Shown here in pieces: positions 26,342 through 35,524 of a stretch of 64,000 nt of DNA (the stretch's first letter is position 1; every line of letters begins with the position of its first letter). A program made the translations under genes and the position numbers. The stretch is from Marinomonas colpomeniae (GTDB lineage Bacteria; Pseudomonadota; Gammaproteobacteria; Pseudomonadales; Marinomonadaceae), in NCBI RefSeq assembly GCF_014803385.1, contig NZ_JACYFC010000003.1, positions 186,001 through 250,000 on the forward strand, in the 5' to 3' direction. Under the pieces are notes generated by a model, which worked only from the letters and a program-made list of their open reading frames with translations, searched no databases and had not been told where the DNA came from.

Positions 26342-28090
26342 ATGACAATACCTTCTTTTTTAAGTTTATCTGGTGAACCATTTGTAGTAGGGCAAGCCAG
26401 CGGTGAGGTTCTGTCTTGTGAAACTGAGCTCAGCTTTTGGGGCGGTGTGGAGCCTGAAAAAGGTGAGATTATTGATCAGCATCATCCGCTTTGTGGTCAT
26501 TTTTTACAGGGCAAAATATTAGTGTTGCCCGGTGGTCGAGGCTCGTGTTCTGGCAGTGGTGTTATTCTTGAGATGATGGTGAATGGTAAAGGGCCGGATG
26601 CAATTATTATTTCAAGGCCTGATGACATTATTACGTTAGGCGTTTGGATTGCTCAGGAGATGTTTGATAAATCGATTCCTGTTGTGATGCTGGAAGCGGA
26701 TGAATTTGAGAAAATATCAAACCAAAAATACGCTTCTATTATAGGTGAAAAGGTTCAATGTTCTGAACAGCGGTTTACAACGAATTTACCTTTTGATTCT
26801 GCTTCTGAAAAGAGTTTGATATGGAATGAAATAACCTTAAGCGATTATGATCGTAGTTTACTGAATGGCGAAAAAAGCCTAGCAGCTCAAGTTGCAATGA
26901 AGGTCATTTTACATATGGCGAAACTAGCGGGTGCAAAGGCCTTGATTGATGTTAGTCAGGTCCATATTGATGGTTGTATTTATACTGGAGAAGCTTCTCT
27001 TAGGTTTGCTCAAAAGCTACATGAAATGGGTGGCGAGTTTGCGGTACCTACTTCATTAAATTCTATCTCAGTCGATTACCTTCGCTGGGAATCCCAAGGC
27101 GTTCCATCTGATTTTGGTACCCAAGCCAGTGCATTGGCAGATGCTTATGTTGCGATGGGGGCTAAAGCCACCTTTACCTGTGCGCCTTATTTGTTAGACA
27201 CAGCACCTGAGCAAGGTGAGCAAATTGCATGGGCTGAATCCAATGCGGTGGTTTTTGCAAACAGTGTATTGGGTGCTCGTACTATGAAGTACCCTGATTT
27301 TCTGGATGCTTGTATTGCGCTAACAGGACGAGCGCCCTTGGCAGGCGCGCATATTAATGAATATCGAAAAGCGACATTGCAAATAACATTAAATAATCTT
27401 CCGGCAATCGACGATCTTTTCTACCCTTTGCTGGGTTATTACGTAGGTAAATTGGCTGGAAATCGAATACCTGTTGTAGATGGAGCTGAAAGTCTTGAAC
27501 CAGACCTAGATGATTTGAAAGCCTTTGGCGCTGCTTTTGCGACAGTGTCGAGTGCAGCAATGTTCCATATTACGGGAGTGACGCCGGAGGCGAAAACCCT
27601 TGATCACGTTTTGGCTGACACCCACAAAGTCGAAAAGGTGACACTCTTATGTTCTGATTTATTTAAAAGTTGGGAAGAGTTGAGTGGAGCGAAACATGAA
27701 AGCAGTGATCTTATCTCTTTAGGAAATCCTCACTTTTCGTTTACTGAATTTGAAAAGCTAGCAAGGTTATGTGCAGGCAAGAGTATTGCCGCTAAAGTGA
27801 GTATGTACATCACAGCGGGTCGAGCTGTAGTTGCTCAAGCGGAAGAGGCTGGTTATATCAAAATAGTTGAGGATTTTGGCGCGGAAATTATTACTGATAC
27901 CTGTTGGTGCATGATACAAGATCCCATTATTCCTCATGAGGCAAAAGTTATTTGTACTAACTCGGCTAAATATGCCCATTACGGCCCAGGTATGACAGGA
28001 AGAGCATTTAAATTTTTAGGTCTAGGTGACTGTGTTCAAGAAGCGATAACAGGTAGCGCTGCGGAGAGGACGCCTGAATGGTTAACTTAA
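26342..28090 (+). CDS. Aconitase X, fused swivel and catalytic domains
   Basis: A 582-residue fused AcnX. Residues 1-140 are the small swivel domain (DUF126) with LPGGRGSCSGSGVILEMMV; the rest is the large catalytic domain (DUF521/AcnX) with Cys-containing metal-site segments (ITDTCWCMIQDP, ICTNSAKYAHYGPGM). Fused bacterial members characterised to date are cis-3-hydroxy-L-proline dehydratases, which make delta1-pyrroline-2-carboxylate; others act on mevalonate phosphate or are unknown. No hydroxyproline transporter or pyrroline-2-carboxylate reductase gene is nearby, so the substrate here is an inference. A P1 peptidase gene lies 360 bases downstream on the same strand. Confidence 0.85.
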   Translation: MTIPSFLSLSGEPFVVGQASGEVLSCETELSFWGGVEPEKGEIIDQHHPLCGHFLQGKILVLPGGRGSCSGSGVILEMMVNGKGPDAIIISRPDDIITLGVWIAQEMFDKSIPVVMLEADEFEKISNQKYASIIGEKVQCSEQRFTTNLPFDSASEKSLIWNEITLSDYDRSLLNGEKSLAAQVAMKVILHMAKLAGAKALIDVSQVHIDGCIYTGEASLRFAQKLHEMGGEFAVPTSLNSISVDYLRWESQGVPSDFGTQASALADAYVAMGAKATFTCAPYLLDTAPEQGEQIAWAESNAVVFANSVLGARTMKYPDFLDACIALTGRAPLAGAHINEYRKATLQITLNNLPAIDDLFYPLLGYYVGKLAGNRIPVVDGAESLEPDLDDLKAFGAAFATVSSAAMFHITGVTPEAKTLDHVLADTHKVEKVTLLCSDLFKSWEELSGAKHESSDLISLGNPHFSFTEFEKLARLCAGKSIAAKVSMYITAGRAVVAQAEEAGYIKIVEDFGAEIITDTCWCMIQDPIIPHEAKVICTNSAKYAHYGPGMTGRAFKFLGLGDCVQEAITGSAAERTPEWLT

Positions 28091-28449
28091 GACATCTAAT
28101 ATCGAAAGATACTTGATATAAATGAGGTCAGAGTGACGTTGCATTATTTATGTTTACATTGCTGTGGCTTCATTTTTTATTTAAACCAAGTCAGCTTTTC
28201 TTTTCCTAATTTTGTCTTTTATGATGTCACATTTACTTCTTTCTTTTAGACCTAGCAGAAAAGAAAAAATCGCTTTAGTATCAATTATTAAAAATATTCA
28301 GTGTGGTATTTTTAGAGGCGATTTACTGTCGTTCATAGGAAAAAAACAGGTTTATTTTTCAGGTTGTTTTGTATTTTCGTGATTTCCATCAGTCCGCCGT
28401 GATGGGGTTAAAGTAATAGACATTAGATTTAATAGTAAGGTTTTAATTT
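28091..28449. other. Intergenic region with small hairpins
   Basis: The 359-base gap holds two weak hairpins: TTTCTTTT/AAAAGAAA around 28239-28266, and CCATCA/TGATGG at 28386-28405 with an 8-base loop, about 45 bases before the peptidase start. No reading frame looks real. The second hairpin may be an operator. Confidence 0.45.
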
Positions 28450-29403
28450 ATGCTTAATTCAATTTGTGATGTACCTGGTATTAACGTTGGTCACGCCGAA
28501 GATCTTATTGGTGGTACTGGATGTACGGTTATTATTCCTGAAGACGGTGCTGTATGCGGCGTTGATGTTGCGGGCGGTGGTCCTGGAACGCGAGAAACCG
28601 ATGCGCTTAATCCAGTTAATTTAATTGAAGAAATACACGCTTTATATTTAGGCGGTGGCAGTGCTTATGGCCTTGCTGGTGCTGATGGTGTAATGCGCTG
28701 GTGTGAAGAAAAAAAACGTGGCTATGATGTTGGCTTAGGGGTTGTGCCTATTGTTCCAGGGGCTGTGCTATTTGATTTGCCAGTACAGGATTATCATGCA
28801 AGGCCAGATCGTGAAATGGGTTATCAAGCCTGTTTAAATGCGGTTGGAGATGAGGCTCGTTGTGGCAATATTGGTGCAGGAACTGGCGCATCGGTGGGGA
28901 AAGTCGGCGGTATGCATTTAGCCATGAAAGGCGGCCTAGGTACGGCAAGCCTTAATTTTGATGGCATTGTGATTGGTGCTATTGTCGCAGTTAATTGTTT
29001 GGGTGATGTGATTGATCCAACTACGGGGCAGATTATTGCTGGTGCATTAACGGAAGACAAAAGTGATTTTGTTGGGACCATGAACTTGTATAAAAAGATG
29101 GCAGCAGGCGGCCCAAATCCAAGAATGTCGAATACAACCATTGGTGCCATTGCGACGAATGCGGCCTTGACTAAGTCTCAAGCGACTAAGGTTTCCATGA
29201 TGGCTCATGATGGCTTTGCTCGTGTCATCAATCCTATCCATACTCTGCATGACGGCGATACTATTTTTACACTTTCTACCGGTACGCGTAAGGCGGATGT
29301 TTCTATTATTGGTGCACTTGCTGCAGAAGTAATGGCAACGGCTGTGCTTCGTGCTGTTAAGGCCGCAAAAACGAGTTATGGTCTTAGAGGGTTGGCAGGA
29401 TAA
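28450..29403 (+). CDS. P1 family peptidase (DmpA/beta-peptidyl aminopeptidase fold)
   Basis: A 317-residue Ntn-hydrolase-like aminopeptidase of family S58/P1. Conserved parts are DVPGINVGHAEDLIGGTGCT, LYLGGGSAYGLAGADGVMRW, GNIGAGTGASVGK and the self-cleavage site SNTTIGAIATNA, where the nucleophile is predicted to be the Thr after Asn228. Cleavage yields two chains. Substrates in the family range from D-amino-acid or beta-peptides to L-aminopeptides; which applies here is unknown. AAGG lies before the ATG. Confidence 0.9.
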   Translation: MLNSICDVPGINVGHAEDLIGGTGCTVIIPEDGAVCGVDVAGGGPGTRETDALNPVNLIEEIHALYLGGGSAYGLAGADGVMRWCEEKKRGYDVGLGVVPIVPGAVLFDLPVQDYHARPDREMGYQACLNAVGDEARCGNIGAGTGASVGKVGGMHLAMKGGLGTASLNFDGIVIGAIVAVNCLGDVIDPTTGQIIAGALTEDKSDFVGTMNLYKKMAAGGPNPRMSNTTIGAIATNAALTKSQATKVSMMAHDGFARVINPIHTLHDGDTIFTLSTGTRKADVSIIGALAAEVMATAVLRAVKAAKTSYGLRGLAG

Positions 29404-29445
29404 ACCTTAGATCACAGATAGATTTAATAAAAAGAGCGAACTAAT

Positions 29446-29850
29446 ATGAGTCACACTTATCAAGGTTCTTGTTTGTGTAATAAAGTCACTTTTGAAGTGA
29501 ATGGTTTTAGCGAAGAAGCGGCTAATTGCTACTGCACCATGTGTCAAAAGTTTCACGGAGCAGCATTTGGCACGTTGGTTGGTGTTGTTGGGTTAACGTG
29601 GCATTCTGGTGTTGAACATCTTAAGCACTACACCGCTCCAAACGGGACGATACGTACATTTTGTCAGGAGTGTGGTTCAAGCCTAGGTTTTAGAGTGAAA
29701 AATACCCCAATAGAAAAAATTGAATTGGCAATTGCTACATTCAATGATGATATTCCAGTAATAATAGATGCTCAGATTTATACAAGGTATCGATCAAATT
29801 GGTGCGCTTTACAGTCTGACTTATCTATATTTAGTGAAGATAGAAAGTAG
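29446..29850 (+). CDS. GFA family (CENP-V) zinc protein, second copy
   Basis: A 134-residue member of the same family as the gene at 21679-22086. Zinc ligands are seen in GSCLCNKVTFEV, CYCTMCQKFHGAAFG and FCQECGSSLGF. It differs clearly from the other copy, so it is not a recent duplication. It starts 43 bases after the P1 peptidase gene and heads a run of small thiol- and flavin-related genes in one direction (FMN reductase, DUF1272, thioredoxin 2). The substrate is unknown. Confidence 0.85.
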   Translation: MSHTYQGSCLCNKVTFEVNGFSEEAANCYCTMCQKFHGAAFGTLVGVVGLTWHSGVEHLKHYTAPNGTIRTFCQECGSSLGFRVKNTPIEKIELAIATFNDDIPVIIDAQIYTRYRSNWCALQSDLSIFSEDRK

Positions 29851-29911
29851 ATAAGCTGATCTGTTAATAGGATGTTATTTATATCTTAAATTCAACATGT
29901 CGAGGCTACAT

Positions 29912-30571
29912 ATGAAGTTTCTTATTTTTTTAGGTACAGTCCGCGATAGTACACCACCTAAACCTGCTCGCCTTGGCCAACGGGTATCCAACGCCTGCAT
30001 TGAATGTTTAGTTAGCCAATATAGTGAACATGAAGTGGAGCTGATTGATGCCTTGGATTATCCATTAGAGTCTGTTTTTAAACCGCATTTTTCTTATTCC
30101 AAAGGTAAGGCGCCATCAGCACTTGATGAGTTGGCAGAAAAGATTGAGTTAGCAGATGGTTTTATTATGATCAGCCCAGAATATAACCACTCAATGAGCC
30201 CTGCATTAACTAATTTACTAAATCATTTTGGAAGCTCTTTGTTTTCATATAAACCAAGTGCAATCGTGACTTATTCCGCTGGTCAATGGGGTGGGATGCG
30301 TGCCGCTGTTGGTATGCGAACGTTTCTTTCAGAGCTAGGTTGTCTTTCTGTTTCCGCAATGATTCATGTGCCTAAAGCACAAGACGTGTTTGAGGCGGAT
30401 GGTTCAATGGTAGTAGGAGAAGATCAGGCATCTTGGTTTGACTATTTTGGTCGAACTTTTAAACAGCTTATTTGGTGGGCTCAGGCAACGAGTGATCATA
30501 GGACAGAGGTCGATCCTCACCACGTTGTTAAGGATTTTAAGAAAACGCCATCCGATCGTAATGCACCTTAG
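29912..30571 (+). CDS. NADPH-dependent FMN reductase family protein
   Basis: About 219 residues with a flavodoxin-like fold of the NADPH-dependent FMN reductase family: FLIFLGTVRDSTPPKPARLG at the phosphate loop, FIMISPEYNHSMSPALTNLL at the flavin site and YSAGQWGGMRAAVGMRTFLS. Such proteins reduce flavins, quinones or azo compounds with NAD(P)H. ATG 29897 is also in frame, but GAGG at 29902-29905 fits ATG 29912. It is co-directional with the GFA gene and DUF1272. Confidence 0.88.
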   Translation: MKFLIFLGTVRDSTPPKPARLGQRVSNACIECLVSQYSEHEVELIDALDYPLESVFKPHFSYSKGKAPSALDELAEKIELADGFIMISPEYNHSMSPALTNLLNHFGSSLFSYKPSAIVTYSAGQWGGMRAAVGMRTFLSELGCLSVSAMIHVPKAQDVFEADGSMVVGEDQASWFDYFGRTFKQLIWWAQATSDHRTEVDPHHVVKDFKKTPSDRNAP

Positions 30572-30617
30572 TATGAATCGGATGTCATATTAAATTGATA
30601 ATAGTGAGTAAGATTTA

Positions 30618-30926
30618 ATGTTAGAACTTCGTCCTAACTGTGAAGGATGTGATAAAGACCTTCCTTCGACCTCTTCTGAAGCTTGTATTTGTACGTATGA
30701 ATGTACCTTTTGTCGGTCTTGTGTAGAGAATCTTTTGAATAATGTTTGCCCCAATTGTGGAGGAGGTTTTTCGTCAAGACCTATACGTCCTGCAAAAGAG
30801 CATAGGAAGGGGATAAGTCTGAAAAATCAGCCCGCATCCACTAACCGAGTAAATACAAAATATACGATTCAGGAAATAAAAGAATTTTCTAATGCTTTAA
30901 AAAATACAAATCCAGAGAGCCGATAG
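30618..30926 (+). CDS. DUF1272 zinc-ribbon protein
   Basis: A 102-residue protein; the first 60 residues match DUF1272: LELRPNCEGCDKDLPSTS, CTYECTFCRSCVEN and VCPNCGGGF, giving four CXXC-type pairs for zinc. The family is short and of unknown function; this copy has an extra C-terminal tail of about 40 polar residues. It lies between the FMN reductase and thioredoxin 2 genes. Confidence 0.88.
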   Translation: MLELRPNCEGCDKDLPSTSSEACICTYECTFCRSCVENLLNNVCPNCGGGFSSRPIRPAKEHRKGISLKNQPASTNRVNTKYTIQEIKEFSNALKNTNPESR

Positions 30927-31018
30927 GGCAGTAAGCAATACACAAAACATAGTCTATTATTTTGACGTTACACTCTGCTTTTAAACGATACTAAAAAATA
31001 TTTATATTGAGATTTTAA

Positions 31019-31465
31019 ATGACTGATTCATCTATCCAAATAATTTGCCCAAGTTGCAATACAAAAAATCGACTCCCTAAAAGCAAACTTAATGACAAAC
31101 CAATATGTGGTAAATGCGGAAAGTCTATTCTTTCAACAAACCCTATCGTAGGTAGTGATCAAAACTTCAAACGTTATGTTACGGATAATGGATTACCTGT
31201 GGTGGTTGATTTTTGGGCTCCATGGTGCGGGCCGTGTAAACAGTTTGCTCCTATTTATGAGCAAGTAGCCGCTGAAATGTCTACTCAGGCTTGTTTTGTT
31301 AAGTTGAATACTGAGAGCAATCAAACCACAGCTGGTGGTTATAATATCCGTTCTATTCCGACCTTAATGATATTTCATCAGGGCAAAGAAATAGCGCGTA
31401 TGTCTGGTGCGCTACCAAAAGCGCAACTCAAGCAATGGTTACTTCAAAACCTACCTTCAGTCTGA
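31019..31465 (+). CDS. trxC: Thioredoxin 2 with N-terminal zinc ribbon
   Basis: A 148-residue TrxC. The N-terminal CPSCNTKNRLP and CGKCGK form a zinc ribbon special to thioredoxin 2, followed by a thioredoxin domain with active site WCGPC near residue 70 and the cis-Pro loop RSIPTLMIF. It reduces disulfides in the cytoplasm, and in E. coli the gene is induced by OxyR; no OxyR site was looked up here. It follows the DUF1272 zinc-ribbon gene. Confidence 0.95.
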   Translation: MTDSSIQIICPSCNTKNRLPKSKLNDKPICGKCGKSILSTNPIVGSDQNFKRYVTDNGLPVVVDFWAPWCGPCKQFAPIYEQVAAEMSTQACFVKLNTESNQTTAGGYNIRSIPTLMIFHQGKEIARMSGALPKAQLKQWLLQNLPSV

Positions 31466-31545
31466 ATAGCTTGTTATTTACATTGGTTTACTAGAACGTA
31501 TTTTTAATGATGCGTTAAGTGTTTATGGTATATGGAGAATAGATA

Positions 31546-31847
31546 ATGTTCGAAAGAATAATGGCTTTAGAAGTCAGTAATGATGAAGAATACCAAAAGT
31601 ACCGTGAAAGTATGACTCCAATTCTTCATTCATTTGGCGGCCGTTTTGGTTATGACTTTAAAGTGAGTGATGTGTTGCAGTCAAAAACGAAAGAACCTAT
31701 TAATAGGGTATTTACGATCGATTTTCCTAGTAAAGAAATTATGGATCAATTTTTTCTAACCCAGACTACTTGAATGTCAAAGAAGAGTATTTTAACCGCT
31801 CGGTGGCTTCCGTCACTATCATTTCAATGCATGAGAAAAATGCTTAA
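31546..31847 (+). pseudogene. DUF1330-like gene with single-base frameshift
   Basis: The first frame gives 69 plausible residues (FERIMALEVSNDEEYQKYRE ... DFPSKEIMDQFF) and then LTQTT and a stop at 31771-31773. One base earlier in phase the protein continues sensibly as SNPDYLNVKEEYFNRSVASV-TIISMHEKNA, ending at 31847. The switch lies in a T6 run at 31750-31755; a seventh T would restore an intact protein of about 100 residues, the size and pattern of DUF1330 proteins (small ferredoxin-like fold). It could be a true mutation, a sequencing or assembly error in the homopolymer, or slippage during expression. Confidence 0.8.
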
Positions 31848-31904
31848 TAGAAAAGTAACCTAATCGATTTTATTGAAAATAGAAAGTGAATGATAAGTGA
31901 GGAG

Positions 31905-31940
31905 CATAAAAAAGCAGATCTAATGACCTGCTTTTTTATG
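31905..31940 (+). terminator. Bidirectional rho-independent terminator
   Basis: CATAAAAAAGCAG and CTGCTTTTTTATG pair perfectly over 13 bases around a short loop, with A/T runs built into the stem. It serves the DUF1330 gene and the convergent DUF465 gene. Confidence 0.93.
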
Positions 31941-31957
31941 TGACATAGATCTTTAGA

Positions 31958-32218
31958 TTAAGCTTTTTCAGCCGCGAGCTTTGACGCCTTAATGTAACCT
32001 TGAATTGTATCTTTTAGTTGAAGGCGCTGCTTTTTTAAATTTTCCTCTTCTACTGTAGTAGATGGAATGATTTCTTGTTCCATCTTAGCCACTTCTTTTG
32101 TTAGATGATTGTATTCATCATAAAGTTTTTTGAAGTGCGCATCGTCCATTTTTAATTGATGAATGTCGTCTTTGAACTCTGGAAATTCATTCGCTAAGCT
32201 GTGATCTTCGATTGGCAT
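31958..32218 (-). CDS. DUF465 (YdcH-like) small coiled-coil protein
   Basis: An 86-residue, highly charged, helical protein of the DUF465 family (FPEFKDDIHQLKMDDAHFKK, LYDEYNHLTKEVAKMEQEI). The function is unknown; homologues are small cytosolic proteins. AAGGAGG precedes the ATG on the minus strand. It is a separate unit between two terminators. Confidence 0.9.
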   Translation of the reverse strand: MPIEDHSLANEFPEFKDDIHQLKMDDAHFKKLYDEYNHLTKEVAKMEQEIIPSTTVEEENLKKQRLQLKDTIQGYIKASKLAAEKA

Positions 32219-32343
32219 AATTGCCTCCTTATATTTATTTTCTTTCCTTAAGACTAGCCTAGTTAAGATTTTTTACTCTTGATGTCAGTCAATTTTCTAA
32301 CGCTTTCTATTTTATTTCTTATTGTTTTTAGAAAACGTTTAAA

Positions 32344-32374
32344 AAGCCGCATTAACTGTCTGTTAATGCGGCTT
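32344..32374 (-). terminator. Rho-independent terminator of the DUF748 gene
   Basis: AAGCCGCATTAAC and GTTAATGCGGCTT form a perfect 13-bp stem; read on the minus strand the hairpin runs into TTTTTAAACG. It lies 55 bases after the DUF748 stop. Confidence 0.88.
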
Positions 32375-32428
32375 ATGACCTGTCTTGTCGTGCTTACCGT
32401 TATGCAATAAAAGTATCTAGTATCGTCT

Positions 32429-35400
32429 TTAAAAAGTAAGCACTACTCTTGGTTTGCTGCTTTTTGACAAATCTATCTCAGGAGAACAAAGCAATATACG
32501 AGAAGAGGTGATACCTTGCTCAACTAAATAATCTTTTAGATGGTTTGATCTGTCTTGTGCTAAGGTTTTGGCAATCGCTTGAGTATCAGCATCTAAAGAC
32601 TTAGGGGGCGTCTCATAACCTAGATCAAGATAGCTGGTTATCCCGCACACTTTCAATTGACTGTCTTTTTTGTCTCTCATTAATGCTAGTAATTGCTGTA
32701 AAAATACATCTTGAGAATCATTTAATTGATTATCTCCTGCCTCAAAAATAAGCGGTTCTACACGGACTTTTAATAGCTGTTCACCTGCAAATTGAACAAT
32801 ACTAATAACATTCGCGTATGGAACAAAGGTCTGCATTAAATAGCTACTAGAAACACTGTAGAGCGCTTTTCTAACAGGTAATATCATAAAATTTGTCCAA
32901 CCAAATTCTGGGTTATTTATGTCTCCAGAAAGAGGGATTTCCAAATCTATATTGTCATTGCTGTCCTTTAAAATGCCAACGGCCATATTGAGCGGAATGG
33001 CGCCAGCACTAACAACCGAACTGCTTTCTTTCCGGCCGCCTAGCTCAAACTTCCTGAGTAATACATGGGAATTGCCATCTAAAACACCGTCGTTTGAATT
33101 AAGCTTCAAGTCTAAATCTAATTGGCCAGAGTTAATTTGATAACCCAATGCATTGGCTATATATGATGAATAGGGTGGTAACTCCGCTTCTTTAATAACT
33201 AGCTCACTTTTCATGGTGAGTTTATCAGCAAGAGGCCAAATAGTGACGTCACTAGTTAGAGTTGAGTATTTCCCGTTGCGAGCTTTTAATTCGAATACGG
33301 TCGCTTGTTCTTTATCTTGGGTGTTTAGGTTTCGCAGCGATAAAGTATCTATTTCTAATGAGCGTTGTAGTGTTGGCGAAATACTATTGTCTTGTACATA
33401 TATACCTGAATCACCGGTAGTATCGAAAGTGTTTAATATGACGTAATAGGGTGCTTTAAATGCTGGGTTTTGTTCTGCATCAGGTGTGCCTTCGATGATT
33501 ACTTCTGCATCTGTGTTTTTTGGAGATGTTGAACCTTTTAGAGTAGGCGTTAGTGACGCTTGTTTTTTCTCTTCAACAAACACAAGGTTTTCTATGCGCT
33601 TTTCCGCATCAATCATGAGGTTCACTTTTAGTGAATTTGTGACTATGGTGTTTATTTTAGCGCCATCTTGGTTGGCGGCAATGTCCTCGATGGTGATTTT
33701 ACCAATATGGCTTAAGGGTAGCAGAGCTTGCTCATCTTTTGTCGTAGTTAACGCTTCGGACAAAGTTAAACCTATTATGGCTAATTGAGTTAGGGTGAGT
33801 TCAAATGTTTCATCTTGCTGCGTAAAAGATAACTCGTTAATGTCGGCATTTTCCCATTCTGCCATACGTTTATTATCTGCCATTTTAACATCTAACATTT
33901 GGCTAGAAAAATTAATGTTAGTACCCGTTAAAATAGGTGCTGCTTGTTGAGTCTCTGGTTCGAATTGATTATCTGCTGGAAGTTGTATGTCTGCTAACAA
34001 TTGCTCAACTGTTAGTTTTGCCGTTTCCAGTGAGAGAGACTTCCCATCACCTTGTAAGGCATTTAATCCTTTAATATCAATACTGAGCTTATCATTTTGA
34101 GCTGATAGAATATCTTTGCCTTTCGTTAATGAAAGGGTGTTAGATAAATTGAACAGTTCATAGTTAGCAGTGTTCTCCGCTTGTTTTACAGATAGGACTT
34201 TGCTTTGTATTTGACTGCTTAAAGAAGCGGTTATTGCTTCTTGTGGATCCATTGAAAAAGCAACGTCTGTTAGTCCTATATTTAATGCTTTGCTATCAAC
34301 ATCTAAGTTGTCTAAGGCTGCTAATAAGTCGTTAATTTCTAATGTTGTGTTTTCTATGTTCGCGGTAAGGCCTTGCTCATTCCGTTTTACGTCAATTGGA
34401 AGTGCAAACGCGAGCTGGCTAAATTGAATCGTTTGGTCTGATTGAGAGAAAGTAGATTGCTTAGATTGTAGGTCTAGCAGCCCAGAAGCTTCTAATTTAT
34501 CCGCTGAGAAAAAATGAACAGAGGCTTTTGTTAATGCTAGTGTAGTCGCATCTGTTGTAACCCTGTCAGTGTCATTTAACTCTAAATCTAGTTCTTTTAT
34601 TGTAGAGCTAAAATTCAAGTTTTTAAGCTTATAGGAGACAACACCATTCACTTGTTTTTGTTCGAATTGAAAGCGGCTGTCTAAGTTTAATTGTCCTTTG
34701 CCTGCATTGAATGGGGCTGGAATAAAGTGTTGGAAGCTTTCTATCGAAAGGCTAGTCTTGTCGATAGTGATATCGGCGTTAATAAGCTCTGGTGAATAAT
34801 TAAATTGGCTGTTTAAAGATAGGCTCGCTTGATTAACCAACGCAGATAAAGTGATATCACCTTCCCACTGTAGGCCTTCACCGGATAGGTCTTTGATTTT
34901 CAGCGCTTTGAGAGATATTTCATCTAATTCAGCAGGGGCAGTTAAATTAGGCTGGCGAGATAGACTTAAACGGCTATTAGTAAAAGAAAATACCGGAAGT
35001 TCTATTTTCCAAGGTGCGCTTTCTTTTTGGTCAGATGTTTCGCTGTTTTCTTCTGTTTTAATGTCTTCTTTATTAATATATTGCGCGGTATTTATGCCCG
35101 CTACTATCCAATCATTTTCTTGTTGCGCTACCGTGATGTTAAAGCCATCAATTTCAGCTTCAGATATATGAATGGTACGAGAGATTAGTGGCCAGATTCT
35201 TACTTCAAACACCGCATGTTTTAATGACATTGTACTTTGTGTTTGGTCAGTAAGAGTAAGGTTTTTCATGTCAATTTTAGGTGGAAAAAAATCCACCGAT
35301 AAGTTTTCAATGGAAAGCGTTTTATCATGTTCAGTAAAATAAGCGGTTAAGTAATGCTTGGCGATAAAAGGCGTAGCAATCCAAATAATTGTGATTAGCA

Positions 35401-35455
35401 CCACAAGAAAAGAAAAAGGAAAAAAAACAAAGTTTCTAAAGTGTCGGCGAGTCAT
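32429..35455 (-). CDS. DUF748 AsmA-like envelope protein
   Basis: A 1008-residue protein with one N-terminal membrane anchor (residues 10-32) and a very long periplasmic part of repeating beta-strand segments, typical of the AsmA/DUF748 superfamily now linked to bridge-like phospholipid transport between membranes. The last 110 residues resemble an OmpA-type peptidoglycan-associated domain (AKTLAQDRSNHLKDYLVEQG). The role in outer membrane lipid homeostasis is inferred from the superfamily. It follows DUF454 and RNase T genes on the same strand. Confidence 0.85.
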   Translation of the reverse strand: MTRRHFRNFVFFPFSFLVVLITIIWIATPFIAKHYLTAYFTEHDKTLSIENLSVDFFPPKIDMKNLTLTDQTQSTMSLKHAVFEVRIWPLISRTIHISEAEIDGFNITVAQQENDWIVAGINTAQYINKEDIKTEENSETSDQKESAPWKIELPVFSFTNSRLSLSRQPNLTAPAELDEISLKALKIKDLSGEGLQWEGDITLSALVNQASLSLNSQFNYSPELINADITIDKTSLSIESFQHFIPAPFNAGKGQLNLDSRFQFEQKQVNGVVSYKLKNLNFSSTIKELDLELNDTDRVTTDATTLALTKASVHFFSADKLEASGLLDLQSKQSTFSQSDQTIQFSQLAFALPIDVKRNEQGLTANIENTTLEINDLLAALDNLDVDSKALNIGLTDVAFSMDPQEAITASLSSQIQSKVLSVKQAENTANYELFNLSNTLSLTKGKDILSAQNDKLSIDIKGLNALQGDGKSLSLETAKLTVEQLLADIQLPADNQFEPETQQAAPILTGTNINFSSQMLDVKMADNKRMAEWENADINELSFTQQDETFELTLTQLAIIGLTLSEALTTTKDEQALLPLSHIGKITIEDIAANQDGAKINTIVTNSLKVNLMIDAEKRIENLVFVEEKKQASLTPTLKGSTSPKNTDAEVIIEGTPDAEQNPAFKAPYYVILNTFDTTGDSGIYVQDNSISPTLQRSLEIDTLSLRNLNTQDKEQATVFELKARNGKYSTLTSDVTIWPLADKLTMKSELVIKEAELPPYSSYIANALGYQINSGQLDLDLKLNSNDGVLDGNSHVLLRKFELGGRKESSSVVSAGAIPLNMAVGILKDSNDNIDLEIPLSGDINNPEFGWTNFMILPVRKALYSVSSSYLMQTFVPYANVISIVQFAGEQLLKVRVEPLIFEAGDNQLNDSQDVFLQQLLALMRDKKDSQLKVCGITSYLDLGYETPPKSLDADTQAIAKTLAQDRSNHLKDYLVEQGITSSRILLCSPEIDLSKSSKPRVVLTF

Positions 35456-35524
35456 TGTGTGGAGCCTTTAAAATATTCCATGAAAGTTTTTTGTATAAAT
35501 AGTGTTTATTGATATAGCTGAAAA

